Counted from the first letter of the stretch, positions 1-9,458 are shown. The stretch is DNA of 64,000 bases from CAZVWQ01 sp964631275 (GCA_964631275.1 CAZVWQ010000005.1:16122-80121), one strand, 5' to 3'. Numbers and translations: made by a program. Notes: generated by a model from the sequence alone, not told the origin.

Positions 1-380
1 TTATCTAAGATAGTACTTTATGTGTGACATTTGTTTGTCTTTGTTAGTGTATATTTATTTACTTTTAAGATAAAATTATGTATAGTTTTACACTTAAAAA
101 ACCTTATAAAAGGCTAAATACTTGTCTAAACTTAGTTTGAATAAGTTATAAAGGAAATTTTTTATACCTATCACAAAGCAAATTTTAGTTTTTCTTGAAG
201 TCTTAATTTTTGAGTTTAGTTTGATTTAATAAAACCCAAAAGCAAATTTTGCAGTCAAAAAGTAGTCTTAGCTTCTTATTTCACAATAAGACCTATTTCT
301 TATTTGCTTTAAAGTAAAAAGTGTTAAATTTATGCAGAATCGGTGCTTTTATTTTATTTAATGAAAAAAATTAAAGATTT
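1..380. repeat. gap with a family H repeat copy
   Basis: No gene is seen. A copy of repeat family H in minus orientation lies at about 296-391 (TTTGCTTTAAAGTAAAAAGT, a Phe/Lys-rich AT stretch, then AGACAAG at its end) and matches another copy at about 1770-1880. Its terminal bases run into the 3' end of the neighbouring msrB, so the stop codon of msrB lies inside the repeat end. The remainder is AT-rich with nothing recognisable. Confidence 0.5.
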
Positions 381-794
381 TTAGACAAGTTTATTCTTGA
401 CTTCTACAAATTTTAATGACTCAGAATTAATGCAATATCTTTGACCTGTTGGCGACGGACCATCGTTAAATACATGACCTAAATGAGAATCACAAACTGC
501 ACACTTCACTTCTATCCTCAGCATTCCATGACTTCTATCTTCTATATAATCTATTAAATCTTTATCAATTGGGGCAAAAAAACTAGGCCACCCGCTATGT
601 GATTCATATTTTGCGTTAGAATCAAAAAGAGGAGTTTTACAGGCCATGCAACGATAAATTCCAGGATTTTTATTATTTACATACAATCCACAAAAAGCTG
701 GTTCTGTTTCTCCTTTGCGAAGAATTCGATATTGTTCTGAAGTCAGAATTTTTTTCCATTCAGCCTCAGTCTTAATTATTTTTTTAGGTTTCAT
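381..794 (-). CDS. msrB: peptide-methionine (R)-S-oxide reductase MsrB
   Basis: Repairs oxidised proteins by reducing the R epimer of methionine sulfoxide. The 137 residues are the usual length of a free-standing MsrB. The family zinc site is complete (C49/C52 in YRCMAC and C98/C101 in KCAVCD). The HLGHVF motif is at 104-109 and the catalytic cysteine C121 is in QRYCINS. No signal peptide is seen, so it is cytosolic. The gene stands alone; MsrA is not in the window. The stop codon falls in the end of a dispersed repeat, so the last few residues may have been set by that insertion. The ATG start gives a normal family N-terminus. Confidence 0.95.
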   Translation of the reverse strand: MKPKKIIKTEAEWKKILTSEQYRILRKGETEPAFCGLYVNNKNPGIYRCMACKTPLFDSNAKYESHSGWPSFFAPIDKDLIDYIEDRSHGMLRIEVKCAVCDSHLGHVFNDGPSPTGQRYCINSESLKFVEVKNKLV

Positions 795-2174
795 AGAAAT
801 ATACTCAATCCAGTTTCAAAATTTACATTTTTCAATTTTAAAAAGTTATATAACGTTTGGGCTAATCGTTATGATAATAGTAAACGAATTGGGTAAAAGA
901 TAACTTCAAAATTCAATTAAACTTAGTTCTAGTATTAAATTTGATTATGAAACGGGTATATACGAAACTATTTCACCAAAATAAACTAAGTTAGTTATAT
1001 TTAAAGAAAAAAATATTTTTTTGCAAGTAAAGATTTTGCACTAACCAACCACATCATTAATAAAAAAAGCTCTTTTATAAGGTTAAAAGCTTGATTAATC
1101 TTGTCAAAATATGCTAATTTTGCCTATTTTTTAGTTTAATTAAACAAAATCACTTAGTATTATAAAATTATAAAATTGGTATTTTTTCTTATATTTAAAC
1201 TAATAAAGTAACTATTTTTTCTGATCATGGGACAAGACTACTATTTACTGATAATAAGTAAAAATTTATCTTTTTTAAAAAAAGTTATCCCAATCTGTTT
1301 GCTATCACCCAAAATTTGACTATTCATAAAAAAATTAAAAAATTCCTATTTTGGATTGATTTAAGTATAAACACAAAAATTAAATTAAAATTGTTTTTGG
1401 ACGTGAGGAAATTTTAGCCACTTACCAAAAAATGTAAAATTATTAATTATAATAATCAAACTTGACAGAATAAAGACAAAAAGCCTTAAATTTATTAAAT
1501 AAAATTCTTCAAAAAGTTTTTTTGACTTCTTAAAAAATTATATAGTTAATTTATATAAATTTAGACAAATATTTTGACTTTATTTATTAAGTTTCTAGAT
1601 ATAAAAATATCTACTTTAAAAGTAAAAAACTATATACAAGCCTGTTATTTGTATGTATAAATCTCCCATAAATTAGTAAATTTACAAGAGTCAAAAAATA
1701 CTTTAAGCTAATAGTGTTTATACGAAGTCTAATAAACTTTTTCATAATAAAAATTGCCTTATTACTCAAAAAATAGCCTATTTTTATCTGCTTTAAAGTA
1801 AAAAGTCTGAATTTATCAAATAATCACTTTGTTTTATTTAATCAAAAAAATTCAAATATTTTACCAGGTTTTGAGACAAGATTAATAAATTTAGCACCCT
1901 AAAATCTATAAAAGTAAAACTCTATTTGTTAGTTTAGCTTACCCAAAATCTTATAACTATACTAAATTTACTTTCAAAATTTATATTTTCAAATCTTAAA
2001 AACTTATAAAGAACTTCTAAATTCAATTATGTTTAGTTTTACTATCAAATTTGATTATGGAACGGGTATATAAATAATTTTTGTACAAGAAGAGCTATAG
2101 CAAGTAATAATATAAGTCCAAAAAATATACAATCAAACAAGATATTTCCTAAAAACACAAAGTAAAAAACAACT
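795..2174. repeat. 1.4 kb non-coding gap filled with dispersed repeats
   Basis: No plausible gene. Repeat content: family B 800-961, interrupted by a shortened family A element at 855-895 (minus); a family G end fragment near 1222-1250; a degenerate family A start at 1286-1345; family H at about 1770-1880 (minus); a complete family B copy at 1957-2070 ending in GGAACGGGTATA. The remaining sequence is AT-rich and probably decayed repeats. Confidence 0.6.
1957..2070 (+). repeat. repeat family B, reference copy
   Basis: About 114 bp, starting TATACTAAATTTACTTTC and ending GATTATGGAACGGGTATA. Other copies are at 800-961, 3220-3317 (minus), 9601-9710, 12446-12543 (minus), 32330-32451 (degenerate), 35901-36110 (split by a family D element), 49697-49724 (5' part) and 63806-63841 (5' part). 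The ends carry short inverted TATAC/GTATA termini. Confidence 0.65.
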
Positions 2175-2915
2175 ATGGCTAAAAAACTTTCAATTGTTAT
2201 TCCTATATATAACGAAGAAAAAACCTTGGCTACATTACTTGAAAAAGTACTTGAAATAAAATTACCACAAAATTTTCAAAAAGAAATTATACTCTGTAAT
2301 GATTTTTCTAAAGATTCTAGCCAACAAATTATCGATGATTATTGCAACAAATTTGATTTTATAAAATCCATTAAAAACAAAAAAAATCTAGGTAAAACTC
2401 AAACTGTAAAACAAGGTCTGCTACAAAGTACTGGTGATTTTGTAGTTATTCAAGATGCGGATTTAGAATATGAACCACAGGATTTAGTAGAAATGCTTGA
2501 TCAAGGTCTGAAAAAAAAATGTGATGTAATTTATGGCAACCGTTTTGGTCAAGATAATGGGACGATTTATATCAAAAACTTTTATGGAAATATTTTTCTT
2601 TCTTTCTTTTCAAATCTTTTTACAATACATCATACAAAAGTTCTTATTCCAGATATGGAAGTTTGTTACAAGATGGTTAAAGGAGACATAATTAGAGAGA
2701 TTGCTCCAAAGATAAAATCTACTTCCAACTTTGGTTTTGAGCCAGAAATTACTGCAAGACTTTCTCATTATAAAAAAAATAATAATACTATAAAGTTTTT
2801 AATCTTACCAATTAGTTATTATCCTAGAACCATAGCAGAAGGTAAAAAAATGAAAGCTTTTCAAGATGGCGGCAAGGCAGTTTTTGAAATAATAAAATAT
2901 AATTTGTTCTATTAA
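2175..2915 (+). CDS. family 2 glycosyltransferase (dolichyl-phosphate mannose synthase-like)
   Basis: GT-A fold transferase that moves a sugar from a nucleotide donor, probably to a lipid carrier or surface glycan. The N-terminus SIVIPIYNEEKTL is the nucleotide-binding strand. DADLEYEP at about 94-101 is the DxD-type metal site, and the length of 246 residues fits the DPM1-like group. No membrane helix is evident, so it is cytosolic or membrane-associated. It stands alone between two repeat-filled gaps, so its pathway cannot be read from context. Donor and acceptor are unknown. Start is ATG after an A-rich leader. Confidence 0.88.
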   Translation: MAKKLSIVIPIYNEEKTLATLLEKVLEIKLPQNFQKEIILCNDFSKDSSQQIIDDYCNKFDFIKSIKNKKNLGKTQTVKQGLLQSTGDFVVIQDADLEYEPQDLVEMLDQGLKKKCDVIYGNRFGQDNGTIYIKNFYGNIFLSFFSNLFTIHHTKVLIPDMEVCYKMVKGDIIREIAPKIKSTSNFGFEPEITARLSHYKKNNNTIKFLILPISYYPRTIAEGKKMKAFQDGGKAVFEIIKYNLFY

Positions 2916-3384
2916 AATATAGAACCCAGTTGAAATTTTTGCTAGTTTAAAAATAAAAATTGGCACGAGTTTCGGTATAGGTATAAAAGGTAAGAGGAAT
3001 TAACTATATAGTGACTTCAGATTAATTTTGACAAGTTATCGGTTGTTAAGCCTGTTTCAAAATAAGGCTAAAATACTCAAAATACCCAAGTCGTGTATGG
3101 ATAGCACACCATACACCTCTCACTTAATAATAATTTCTATTTTAAAGGCTTTAATAAACTTAAACTTTTAGTATATATTATTAAAAAATTAAGAAGAAGA
3201 GTCTACAAATAAGCTGTTTTATGCTCGTTCCAAAACAAATTTAACACTAAAACTAAACTTAATTTGAAGTTATTTTAAGGTTGTTAACATTAAAAAATGT
3301 AAATTTTGAAGTAAACTAAGAAATTATTACCTTTTGTTTTGTAATTAAGGTTTCTTTAGATTAAGAGGCTGAAGGATAGCATAC
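2916..3384. repeat. gap with family J and B repeats
   Basis: No gene is seen. A diverged family J element occupies about 3001-3115 (starts AACTATATAGTGACTTC, ends GTGTATGGATAGC) and a family B copy lies at 3220-3317 on the minus strand. Confidence 0.5.
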
Positions 3385-4446
3385 CTACCACTTAATACTT
3401 TCAGAATCAAAATCTGGCTGTTCTTGAGAATAGCGACTAACAGAAGTCTCAAAAAAAGCTCCAAGTTCTTGATTAACTTGGGTAAAATCATCTACCCACA
3501 AAAATGGGTTAGAGACGTTGTATAATTTAGGTAAATTAATTCCTTCAAGTCTTAAATCAGCTAAAAATTGAATATACTGACTTAAATTTGCTTGATTAAT
3601 TCCGAGAATACCCTCTTGGATAAGATCTAGCCCCCATTCAATTTCTAACTCTGCAGATTGCTTGACTTTATTGATAGCTAACTGCTTAAAATCTTCAGTC
3701 CATAATTCTGGATTTTCTTTCATTAAAAGATTAAAAATATGACTAGCCAAAGCACAATGAGTTGCCTCATCACGATTAATTAAGCCAATCATTCTAGCAG
3801 AATTAAGCATTTTACCATTTCTAGCAAGAGCATAAAACTGAATAAAACTAGCATAAAACTGAAGACCCTCTAACATAATATTATTAACCAAGGCCTCGGC
3901 AAAAATCATATTGTTTTCTAAAGTTCCAGTCCTAAAATTAGGATCCATGATAATATTGACTGATTGACTGATAAAATCTAATTTTTTCTTAAGTTCTCGG
4001 TCTTTTCTATATCTTCCGTAGGTTTCTTCTGGATCTAAGCCTAATAGTTCAATCATCCTATTATAAGACAAAACGTGAATTGTTTCTTCGAAAGTTTGCC
4101 TAACTAAGAGTATTTGTAATTCTGGTGCAGTAAACTGTCTAGAAAGAGCATGCATCAAAGAATAAGTTTGCACAGTATCTAAATTAGAAATAAAACTTAA
4201 ACTACGAGCAAAAATCTCTCTTTCTCTTTCAGTTAAGCTATTTTTGTCTTTCCACATAGCTGCGTCTTCGTTTAGGTTAACCTCAGCTGGATGCCATGAA
4301 TTAGCATACATAGTGTCAAAGAAACTTTCGGCAAACTGGTATTTATAAGGTAATAACTGAAGCATTCCAGCATCTTCACCATTAATAATTTTACGGCTAG
4401 CAATAATTTGAGCAGTTTTACTTTTTGAATTAGTGTTTATTTTCAT
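3385..4446 (-). CDS. nrdB: ribonucleotide reductase class I, beta (radical) subunit
   Basis: R2 subunit that holds the di-metal centre and radical used by the alpha subunit to make deoxyribonucleotides. The ligands align with the E. coli set: D61 (NEDAAMW), E121 and H124 (EETIHVLSY), the later Glu in MLEGLQFY, and Glu/His in RDEATH. The radical tyrosine is present as Y128, so this is a tyrosine-type R2 rather than a Mn/Fe class Ic type. The tail ends in an acidic/aromatic segment like other R2 tails that dock on the alpha subunit. The 353 residues are normal. The alpha subunit gene is not nearby, so the pair must be split on the chromosome. Confidence 0.95.
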   Translation of the reverse strand: MKINTNSKSKTAQIIASRKIINGEDAGMLQLLPYKYQFAESFFDTMYANSWHPAEVNLNEDAAMWKDKNSLTEREREIFARSLSFISNLDTVQTYSLMHALSRQFTAPELQILLVRQTFEETIHVLSYNRMIELLGLDPEETYGRYRKDRELKKKLDFISQSVNIIMDPNFRTGTLENNMIFAEALVNNIMLEGLQFYASFIQFYALARNGKMLNSARMIGLINRDEATHCALASHIFNLLMKENPELWTEDFKQLAINKVKQSAELEIEWGLDLIQEGILGINQANLSQYIQFLADLRLEGINLPKLYNVSNPFLWVDDFTQVNQELGAFFETSVSRYSQEQPDFDSESIKW

Positions 4447-4948
4447 AAAAATATTAGCTTTAAAGTACTTTTTATCTTAAAATCAAACAAAATGTTTTAT
4501 TTCTTTAAGTCTTATATCCAATCCGTTTACTGTTGCCCTAAATTTAGTTCTTCATAAGGAAATAAATCTTTTATTTAAGTTAAATTTTTAGCAGGTAATT
4601 ACCGTAATGATTAGCCCAAAGGGTATAAAACAAGATTATTGATTATACTCAAATTTGCACTAATTTTTACTTTTAGATTAAAAATAAACCTTTCAATTAA
4701 AACTAAACTAGGTTTTATTTATAAAATAAAATAGGTTTGAATATAGAACAAAAATTAGAAAAATTAGATAGAAATTTGTAAAAAGTGTAAAAATTATAAA
4801 AAAACAAAATTTTATATCTGTCAAAAATCTTAATATTTACTTAATAAATAAGGATTAAAAACAAAAACTCAAAACTTATAAGGCTAAAATTAGCCAAAAC
4901 ACTACTTTTTATAGTATTAAATTAAAATTTAAACCACTAAATGTAGTA
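4447..4948. repeat. gap with a full-length family A repeat
   Basis: No gene is seen. A nearly full-length family A element lies at 4513-4627, starting TATATCCAATCCGTTTAC and ending AGCCCAAAGGGTATA. The rest is AT-rich sequence without recognisable structure. Confidence 0.55.
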
Positions 4949-5716
4949 TTAACAACCTAATTCTTGCAAAAAATTTTGGGTTATCTCTTTAACGGTTAAA
5001 TTACTTTCTTTGGCCGCGCTAAGTCTTTTAATTAATTCGCTAGCAATAACTACTAAAAATCCTAACTTATTAAGATATTCTAGTTGCATTTTTTCTTTAA
5101 CTCCAAAACCAATTAGAATTTCGTATTCGGATAAATTTTTTTTTAAAAAGTTAAAATAATTTTGAGTTTCCGAAGAGTCAAAATCTGTCTTTTTTCCAGT
5201 CTTACCTTTTCTGGCCATTGCATAAATTAGCTGACCAGAAGTAAGATGTTTTAAGATTTTTTTTAATCTAATTTCTGAAGTTAAAGGAGAAATTAAAGGA
5301 ATCCAGTCGAGACCTTTATCTTGTGACTCTTGGCTTAGCTGGATCTGTTCACTAGAACCTGCAAGTAAGTCTGGAACAATAACTCCTTGAAAATAATTTT
5401 CTTTTAGGATCCCTAATAAATTACTCAAACCAAAATTAAATATTGGAGTTGTGTATGACATCAATATTAGTTTTGATTTTGATTTAGTTTTTTCTTTTAA
5501 TTGAGCAATTTTTTTGATTTCTTCAGTTACTGTGTATTGAAATTTTAGAGCTTGTTGGTGAGCGGCATAGATCAACTCTCCATCAGCTACAGGATTAGTG
5601 AAAGGTAGCTGAATCTCAATGTAATCAACATTATTTGTGAACATAATTTCTAAAATATCCAAATACTCCTCTGGGCTTGGAAAATTAATCATGACATAAG
5701 TCATTAATCTAGGCAT
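4949..5716 (-). CDS. trpA: tryptophan synthase alpha-like protein, orphan
   Basis: TIM-barrel lyase family that splits indole-3-glycerol phosphate into indole and glyceraldehyde 3-phosphate. The active-site pair is present with family spacing: Glu and Asp in IEIQLPFTNPVADG, 11 residues apart like E49/D60 of Salmonella TrpA. The phosphate-loop regions also match (GVIVPDL, ISPLTSE, ARKGKTG, IGFGV). A longer reading frame runs upstream to a TTG at 5764, but those bases lie in a family D repeat. The internal ATG at 5716 puts MPRLMTYVMINFPSPEE exactly where the family begins, so I use it. No trpB or other trp gene is in the window, so the substrate in this cell is uncertain. Confidence 0.82.
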   Translation of the reverse strand: MPRLMTYVMINFPSPEEYLDILEIMFTNNVDYIEIQLPFTNPVADGELIYAAHQQALKFQYTVTEEIKKIAQLKEKTKSKSKLILMSYTTPIFNFGLSNLLGILKENYFQGVIVPDLLAGSSEQIQLSQESQDKGLDWIPLISPLTSEIRLKKILKHLTSGQLIYAMARKGKTGKKTDFDSSETQNYFNFLKKNLSEYEILIGFGVKEKMQLEYLNKLGFLVVIASELIKRLSAAKESNLTVKEITQNFLQELGC

Positions 5717-6315
5717 ACAAACTTTAAAAATATAAATATATAAAAACTTACAAAGCCTCCGCAAAAAATGAATTTTACTACTAAATGCAGATATTTTATC
5801 GTCAAATTTACTATATTTAGTATTTTTCTTAGAAAACTGCGGAAGTTTTATTTAACCTATTAATATCATCTTAACCATCTTACTTCACAAAGTCAAAACC
5901 TTTATTTGTAACTGTACCACACTAAATTTAGATATAGTTAATCCATATACGACTTGGACAAGTTTAGGGTTTCTAAACTTCTTTAAAAACAGACTTAAAA
6001 TCTAAGAATTTGTTTAAGTTGAATGAGAATTGCTACAATTATCTTTTATAAAATTTGTTATATCCAATCCGTTTAGTATTACCCTAATTTAACTTTTCAT
6101 AAAAAAATGAATCCTTCATCTAAGCTGAATTTTTAACGGGCAAATATCGCTGAGGCCTCTCAAGTTTAATACAAAAGGCTTATTATTATACCCAAATGCT
6201 AACTAAATTATGATTTAACTGAAGGTTTTAGTTTGATTAAATAAAAAAAACACAGTCAAAAAAACTCACTAAGTAGTTAACAATTTAGTATAATTATTAG
6301 AAAAATCCTTATTTG
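5717..6315. repeat. gap packed with D, J, A and C repeats
   Basis: No gene is seen. In order: family D 5752-5849, with facing ends GCCTCCGCAAAAAA and TGCGGAAGTTTT; a family J end fragment near 5931-5975; a diverged family A copy from 6059 to about 6160; and a family C element at 6187-6292 in minus orientation. Confidence 0.6.
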
Positions 6316-8235
6316 TCAAAAACCTCTTAGCTTATAAAAAAGCTCAAGAAGATGTTTACGTAGCCAAATTGCTGTATCCCATAAAGAAAATTTAATCGGG
6401 CTTATCGGAAAAGCTAATAATCCGTAATTATCTATTCTAAAACCTCCAAAACTAAGTTTATGATCACTATAACCTTGATGATTTTGAGAATTGATTATAC
6501 TACCTTGAGGAACAACACCCCAAAAATCATAAATTTTAGCCCCCATATTCTTAGCCAGCATGATGGAAGCCCAGCGAAGTAGATACGGTGCTTTTACTTT
6601 TGGAAATTTACGATTAGAAGAAGCATAAAAAGAAGAAGCCCAGAACTTAGTTATTTCGGTGACATTCATAGCTATAGTTTGACCTTCGTAACTAGACTCT
6701 AGTAAGACAATATTGTTTTTTTTATAAAAAAATTTGAATACTCTCTGTAAATGCTCATAAGCTGTAATTGGATACCCTCCTGTTCTTTCCCTAGCCTCTT
6801 CTAAAAGACTATAAAACTCTTTAATTTTATTTTCGATATTACTATCTGTAGTTACAAATTCTTCGATTTTTACTCCTTTTTTCTTAGCTAAACGAATATT
6901 ATATCGGGTGTTTTTTTTACACAAATCTAACAATTCATCTTCACTTAAAGTAAGGTCGTAATAGAGTTTGTATTTAGGTTGTCTATTTCTTCCCGTAATC
7001 TGATAACCATGTTTAGTAAAAACCTCTATGACTCTAGGGTCGACTAAATATTTAAGCGGAGTATCTTTTAATTCTTCGTAGCTTTTTTCTTCAGAAGTAG
7101 ACACTATTTCTGTAAATTCTGTTTTATAGAGGTGTTTTTTTGGTTGAGGAATTCCAGTAAAATCAATCTTATCTCTATCAGTTCTAAAATTTTTCATTTT
7201 TTGTATAAAATCATCATCTTTAAAACTTCGTGGAGAGTTATCCTTTGATTCTTGTTTTAATAGTGTTCCTTTATTGCTGTGTTTTTTTATTTCTAGCTCC
7301 TGCAAGTTTTCTTCTTCAGCTGTAATTTTAAGATTTTCTAGGCTCTTAGTGGGCTCAGCTTGGGGTAAAGATCTGGAAGTCACTAAAGGTTTTTTATCTA
7401 AGCTTTTTAAGGCAATTTTAGTATCCAAATGATTACGAGAAATGTTTTCTGTAAATCTGGGCTGCTTTTGCTCTTTATAAAACTGCTGGTTATTATTTTG
7501 CTCTTCAATGTTACCTGTTTGGTTGTTTGTTTTGTCTTTTTTTGTTAATTCTATATCTTCAGGTGATTTGTAGCCAACAAATGACTGGGAAATATTTAAT
7601 TTCTTTTTAGTTTTCACTTTACTTACAGAACCGATTGAAAGAGAGCTGATCTTTTTGATTCCTAGTTTTGGGCTTATGCTTTCTTGTGTTTCTTCGTAGT
7701 CATCTTCTATAACTGCATCTAAGCTTATGGTTTTTACTTTTTTTGCTGTTTCTTTTCTATATTTTTTATCAAAGACACTAGAATGCTCTTGATTTAGCAC
7801 CTCATCTATATAGTTTATGGGTTCTTTTTTTGTTGATTTTTCTTCAGATTCTGGCTCACCTAGTTTGGCTATGAACTTTCCAATTTTTGGCTCAATCTCG
7901 ATACATACTAAGTTGTAATTTTTTATATTTTGCAAAAGAAACTCATTAAAAGCAAATAAAGATTTATCTAAATCATCAATTTCATGAAAAACTGGACCAT
8001 GTGCTACATAAGCATAAGTACCCAAAAAAGGTATTTTTTTTAAAAGAATCTGAGCAGCCATAATAATCGATCCATCTCTAACAGCAGCTACCCTAAGGGG
8101 TCTCCAATTTTGGTATCTCTTGAGCTCTCCCCACTCCCAAAGACTCAAAACATCACCCCAAGGAGAATTTTCTACGAATTTATTCCATATATCTTTATCA
8201 ACTTCTTCTAAAATTTTAATTCTAATCTCTGACAT
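6316..8235 (-). CDS. FemX/FemAB-like aminoacyltransferase with a large disordered insertion
   Basis: FemAB-family enzymes add amino acids from aminoacyl-tRNA to the peptidoglycan precursor (bridge peptides). The first acetyltransferase-like half is at residues 1-124 (SLWEWGELKR, YVAHGPVF, CIEIEP). The second half starts near 397 (YKLYYDLTLSEDELL, NTRYNIRLAKKKGV, RTGGYPITAY, YDFWGVVPQG). Between them are about 270 residues of Lys/Ser/Glu/Gln-rich low-complexity sequence. Without it the protein would be about 370 residues, the usual family length. The gene ends in TGA. A good minus-strand promoter is at 8263-8291. The specific amino acid transferred is not known. The family call is firm; the role of the insertion is not known. 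Confidence 0.85.
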   Translation of the reverse strand: MSEIRIKILEEVDKDIWNKFVENSPWGDVLSLWEWGELKRYQNWRPLRVAAVRDGSIIMAAQILLKKIPFLGTYAYVAHGPVFHEIDDLDKSLFAFNEFLLQNIKNYNLVCIEIEPKIGKFIAKLGEPESEEKSTKKEPINYIDEVLNQEHSSVFDKKYRKETAKKVKTISLDAVIEDDYEETQESISPKLGIKKISSLSIGSVSKVKTKKKLNISQSFVGYKSPEDIELTKKDKTNNQTGNIEEQNNNQQFYKEQKQPRFTENISRNHLDTKIALKSLDKKPLVTSRSLPQAEPTKSLENLKITAEEENLQELEIKKHSNKGTLLKQESKDNSPRSFKDDDFIQKMKNFRTDRDKIDFTGIPQPKKHLYKTEFTEIVSTSEEKSYEELKDTPLKYLVDPRVIEVFTKHGYQITGRNRQPKYKLYYDLTLSEDELLDLCKKNTRYNIRLAKKKGVKIEEFVTTDSNIENKIKEFYSLLEEARERTGGYPITAYEHLQRVFKFFYKKNNIVLLESSYEGQTIAMNVTEITKFWASSFYASSNRKFPKVKAPYLLRWASIMLAKNMGAKIYDFWGVVPQGSIINSQNHQGYSDHKLSFGGFRIDNYGLLAFPISPIKFSLWDTAIWLRKHLLELFYKLRGF

Positions 8236-8262
8236 GAATTTTTAAAATAAAAAATTTACTAA

Positions 8263-8291
8263 ATTAAAGATTCATACTTAGATACTGTCAA
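8263..8291 (-). promoter_or_regulatory. putative sigma70 promoter for the FemX-like gene
   Basis: On the minus strand TTGACA (8286-8291) is followed after 17 bases by TTTAAT (8263-8268), about 28 bases before the ATG at 8235. Confidence 0.5.
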
Positions 8292-8314
8292 TAAACATGT
8301 TTTATGTTTGACAG
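8285..8314. promoter_or_regulatory. inverted repeat covering the -35 region
   Basis: CTGTC-AATAAACAT and ATGTTT-GACAG form an imperfect palindrome centred near 8299. One arm contains the minus-strand -35 TTGACA and the other contains a TTGACA on the plus strand. It may be an operator or simply two facing -35 elements; no regulator is known. Confidence 0.3.
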
Positions 8315-8588
8315 AACACCAGAGCAGTACTTGATATGATAGAGTTGTTTGCTATTTTTAGGTTACTTTTAGGTATTAGATCTCTCTTGCATATATTTAT
8401 AGCAAGTTTTCTTTCAAAAAGGCTTAGAGAGGACTTAAAGGATGTAATGCAAGAAGTCTATTTGTTTATTTGTGTCTAGATCTATCCAATGAATTTTCTT
8501 CAAAAAATAATTCTAGTTCAAAAAATTACTTATTTAAAGGCTTACAGCTAGTCAAACAAACTTTTTTAAATTTAATTTATAAAATAAA

Positions 8589-8825
8589 ATGTCAGATTGG
8601 AAAAATATTAATAACAAGCTAGTGAAAGAATTTACTTTTCCTGATTTTAATCAGGCTTTAGAATTTGTTAAAAAAGTCAGCCTAATAGCCGAAAAAATTG
8701 GCCACCATCCTGAAATTTGGTTTACCTGGGGCAAGGTCAAAATTTCAACTACAACTCATGATGCTGGAAACACAATAACCAAAAAAGATGAAGAGTTATC
8801 TCAAGAAATAGATAAAATCAGTTAA
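8589..8825 (+). CDS. pterin-4a-carbinolamine dehydratase-like protein
   Basis: Small alpha/beta protein of the PCD/DCoH family, which dehydrates 4a-hydroxytetrahydropterin in animals and some bacteria. Its 78 residues are slightly shorter than typical members. The family signature is clear: His39-His40-Pro41 in AEKIGHHPE, then STTTHDAGNTITKKD with His57 and the T-x-x-D motif. No pterin-dependent hydroxylase or folate gene is in the window. In bacteria lacking such enzymes the family may have another role, such as molybdopterin or pterin salvage, so the reaction is inferred from family only. It may be followed by the promoter of the next gene at 8846. Confidence 0.85.
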   Translation: MSDWKNINNKLVKEFTFPDFNQALEFVKKVSLIAEKIGHHPEIWFTWGKVKISTTTHDAGNTITKKDEELSQEIDKIS

Positions 8826-8845
8826 ACTTAGCTTAGAGCTATTTT

Positions 8846-8874
8846 TTGCCTATTTAAAAAATCTTTGATATACT
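8846..8874 (+). promoter_or_regulatory. putative promoter for the small CAP-domain gene
   Basis: TTGCCT (8846-8851), a 17-base spacer, then TATACT (8869-8874), 35 bases before the ATG at 8910. Confidence 0.5.
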
Positions 8875-8909
8875 TATTTATACTATAAAAAAGATTTTGA
8901 CAAAATGCA

Positions 8910-9458
8910 ATGGCTATAGCTACTAATCCTAAAAAAGGCAAAGAATGGTTATTAAATTTATCTATTATTGCCTGTATAATTTCTTTGGTGATTTTTGTTT
9001 ATTTTTTAGTAGTTAGTGGAAGAACAACAGAAGAAGTCCAAGCTTCAAGTTATAGTCCAGAACAAGTAATTGCTGCCGTTAACAAGCAAAGAATTAATAA
9101 TAATTTAGAAAGCTTAGTAGAAAGTCAAAAACTAAGCATAGCCGCTCAAAATAAAGCTGATGACATGAAAAAAAGAAATTACTTTTCACATGTATATGCT
9201 AATGATGGAACTAAATGGTCTGATTTTATTCAAGATGCTGGCTATGAGTATACGATTGCTGGAGAAAATTTAGCTAATGGTTTTTATTCGGTTAATGATA
9301 TGGTTGAAGCTTGGATGAATTCTCCTACCCACAGAGAAAATATAGTAAATACCAAAGTTGATGAGACTGGTGTCGGTATTAGTTATGGCGAATTAGAAGG
9401 TAACCCTACCATTTTTGTTGTACAAATGTTTGGTAAGGAAAAAAAACTAGAAAATTAG
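8910..9458 (+). CDS. membrane-anchored CAP (SCP/PR1-like) domain protein
   Basis: Exported protein with a signal anchor at about residues 17-39 (an Ile/Val/Phe-rich helix) and a single CAP domain from about 50 to 178. The CAP core is visible: VNKQRINNNLESL, LSIAAQNKADDM, FSHVYANDGTKW, GENLANGF and AWMNSPTHRENIVN, with the paired His residues of the CAP cavity. Bacterial CAP proteins are secreted and generally of unknown function, and some bind lipids or peptidoglycan. The C-terminus ends right after the domain. It converges with a second CAP gene at 9962-11221, separated by a repeat-filled gap. Confidence 0.88.
   Translation: MAIATNPKKGKEWLLNLSIIACIISLVIFVYFLVVSGRTTEEVQASSYSPEQVIAAVNKQRINNNLESLVESQKLSIAAQNKADDMKKRNYFSHVYANDGTKWSDFIQDAGYEYTIAGENLANGFYSVNDMVEAWMNSPTHRENIVNTKVDETGVGISYGELEGNPTIFVVQMFGKEKKLEN

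Larger units (their letters stand above)
8236..8588. repeat. divergent intergenic region with inverted repeats
   Basis: Lies between two divergent genes. It holds the minus-strand promoter at 8263-8291, an inverted repeat at 8285-8314, and a possible mobile repeat at about 8378-8461 whose ends are facing CTCTTGCAT and ATGCAAGAAG motifs, similar to the start of family I. Nothing else is seen. Confidence 0.4.

Noticed and set aside
715..903. 62-codon plus-strand ORF
   Set aside because: It overlaps the start of msrB and then reads through family B and A repeats.
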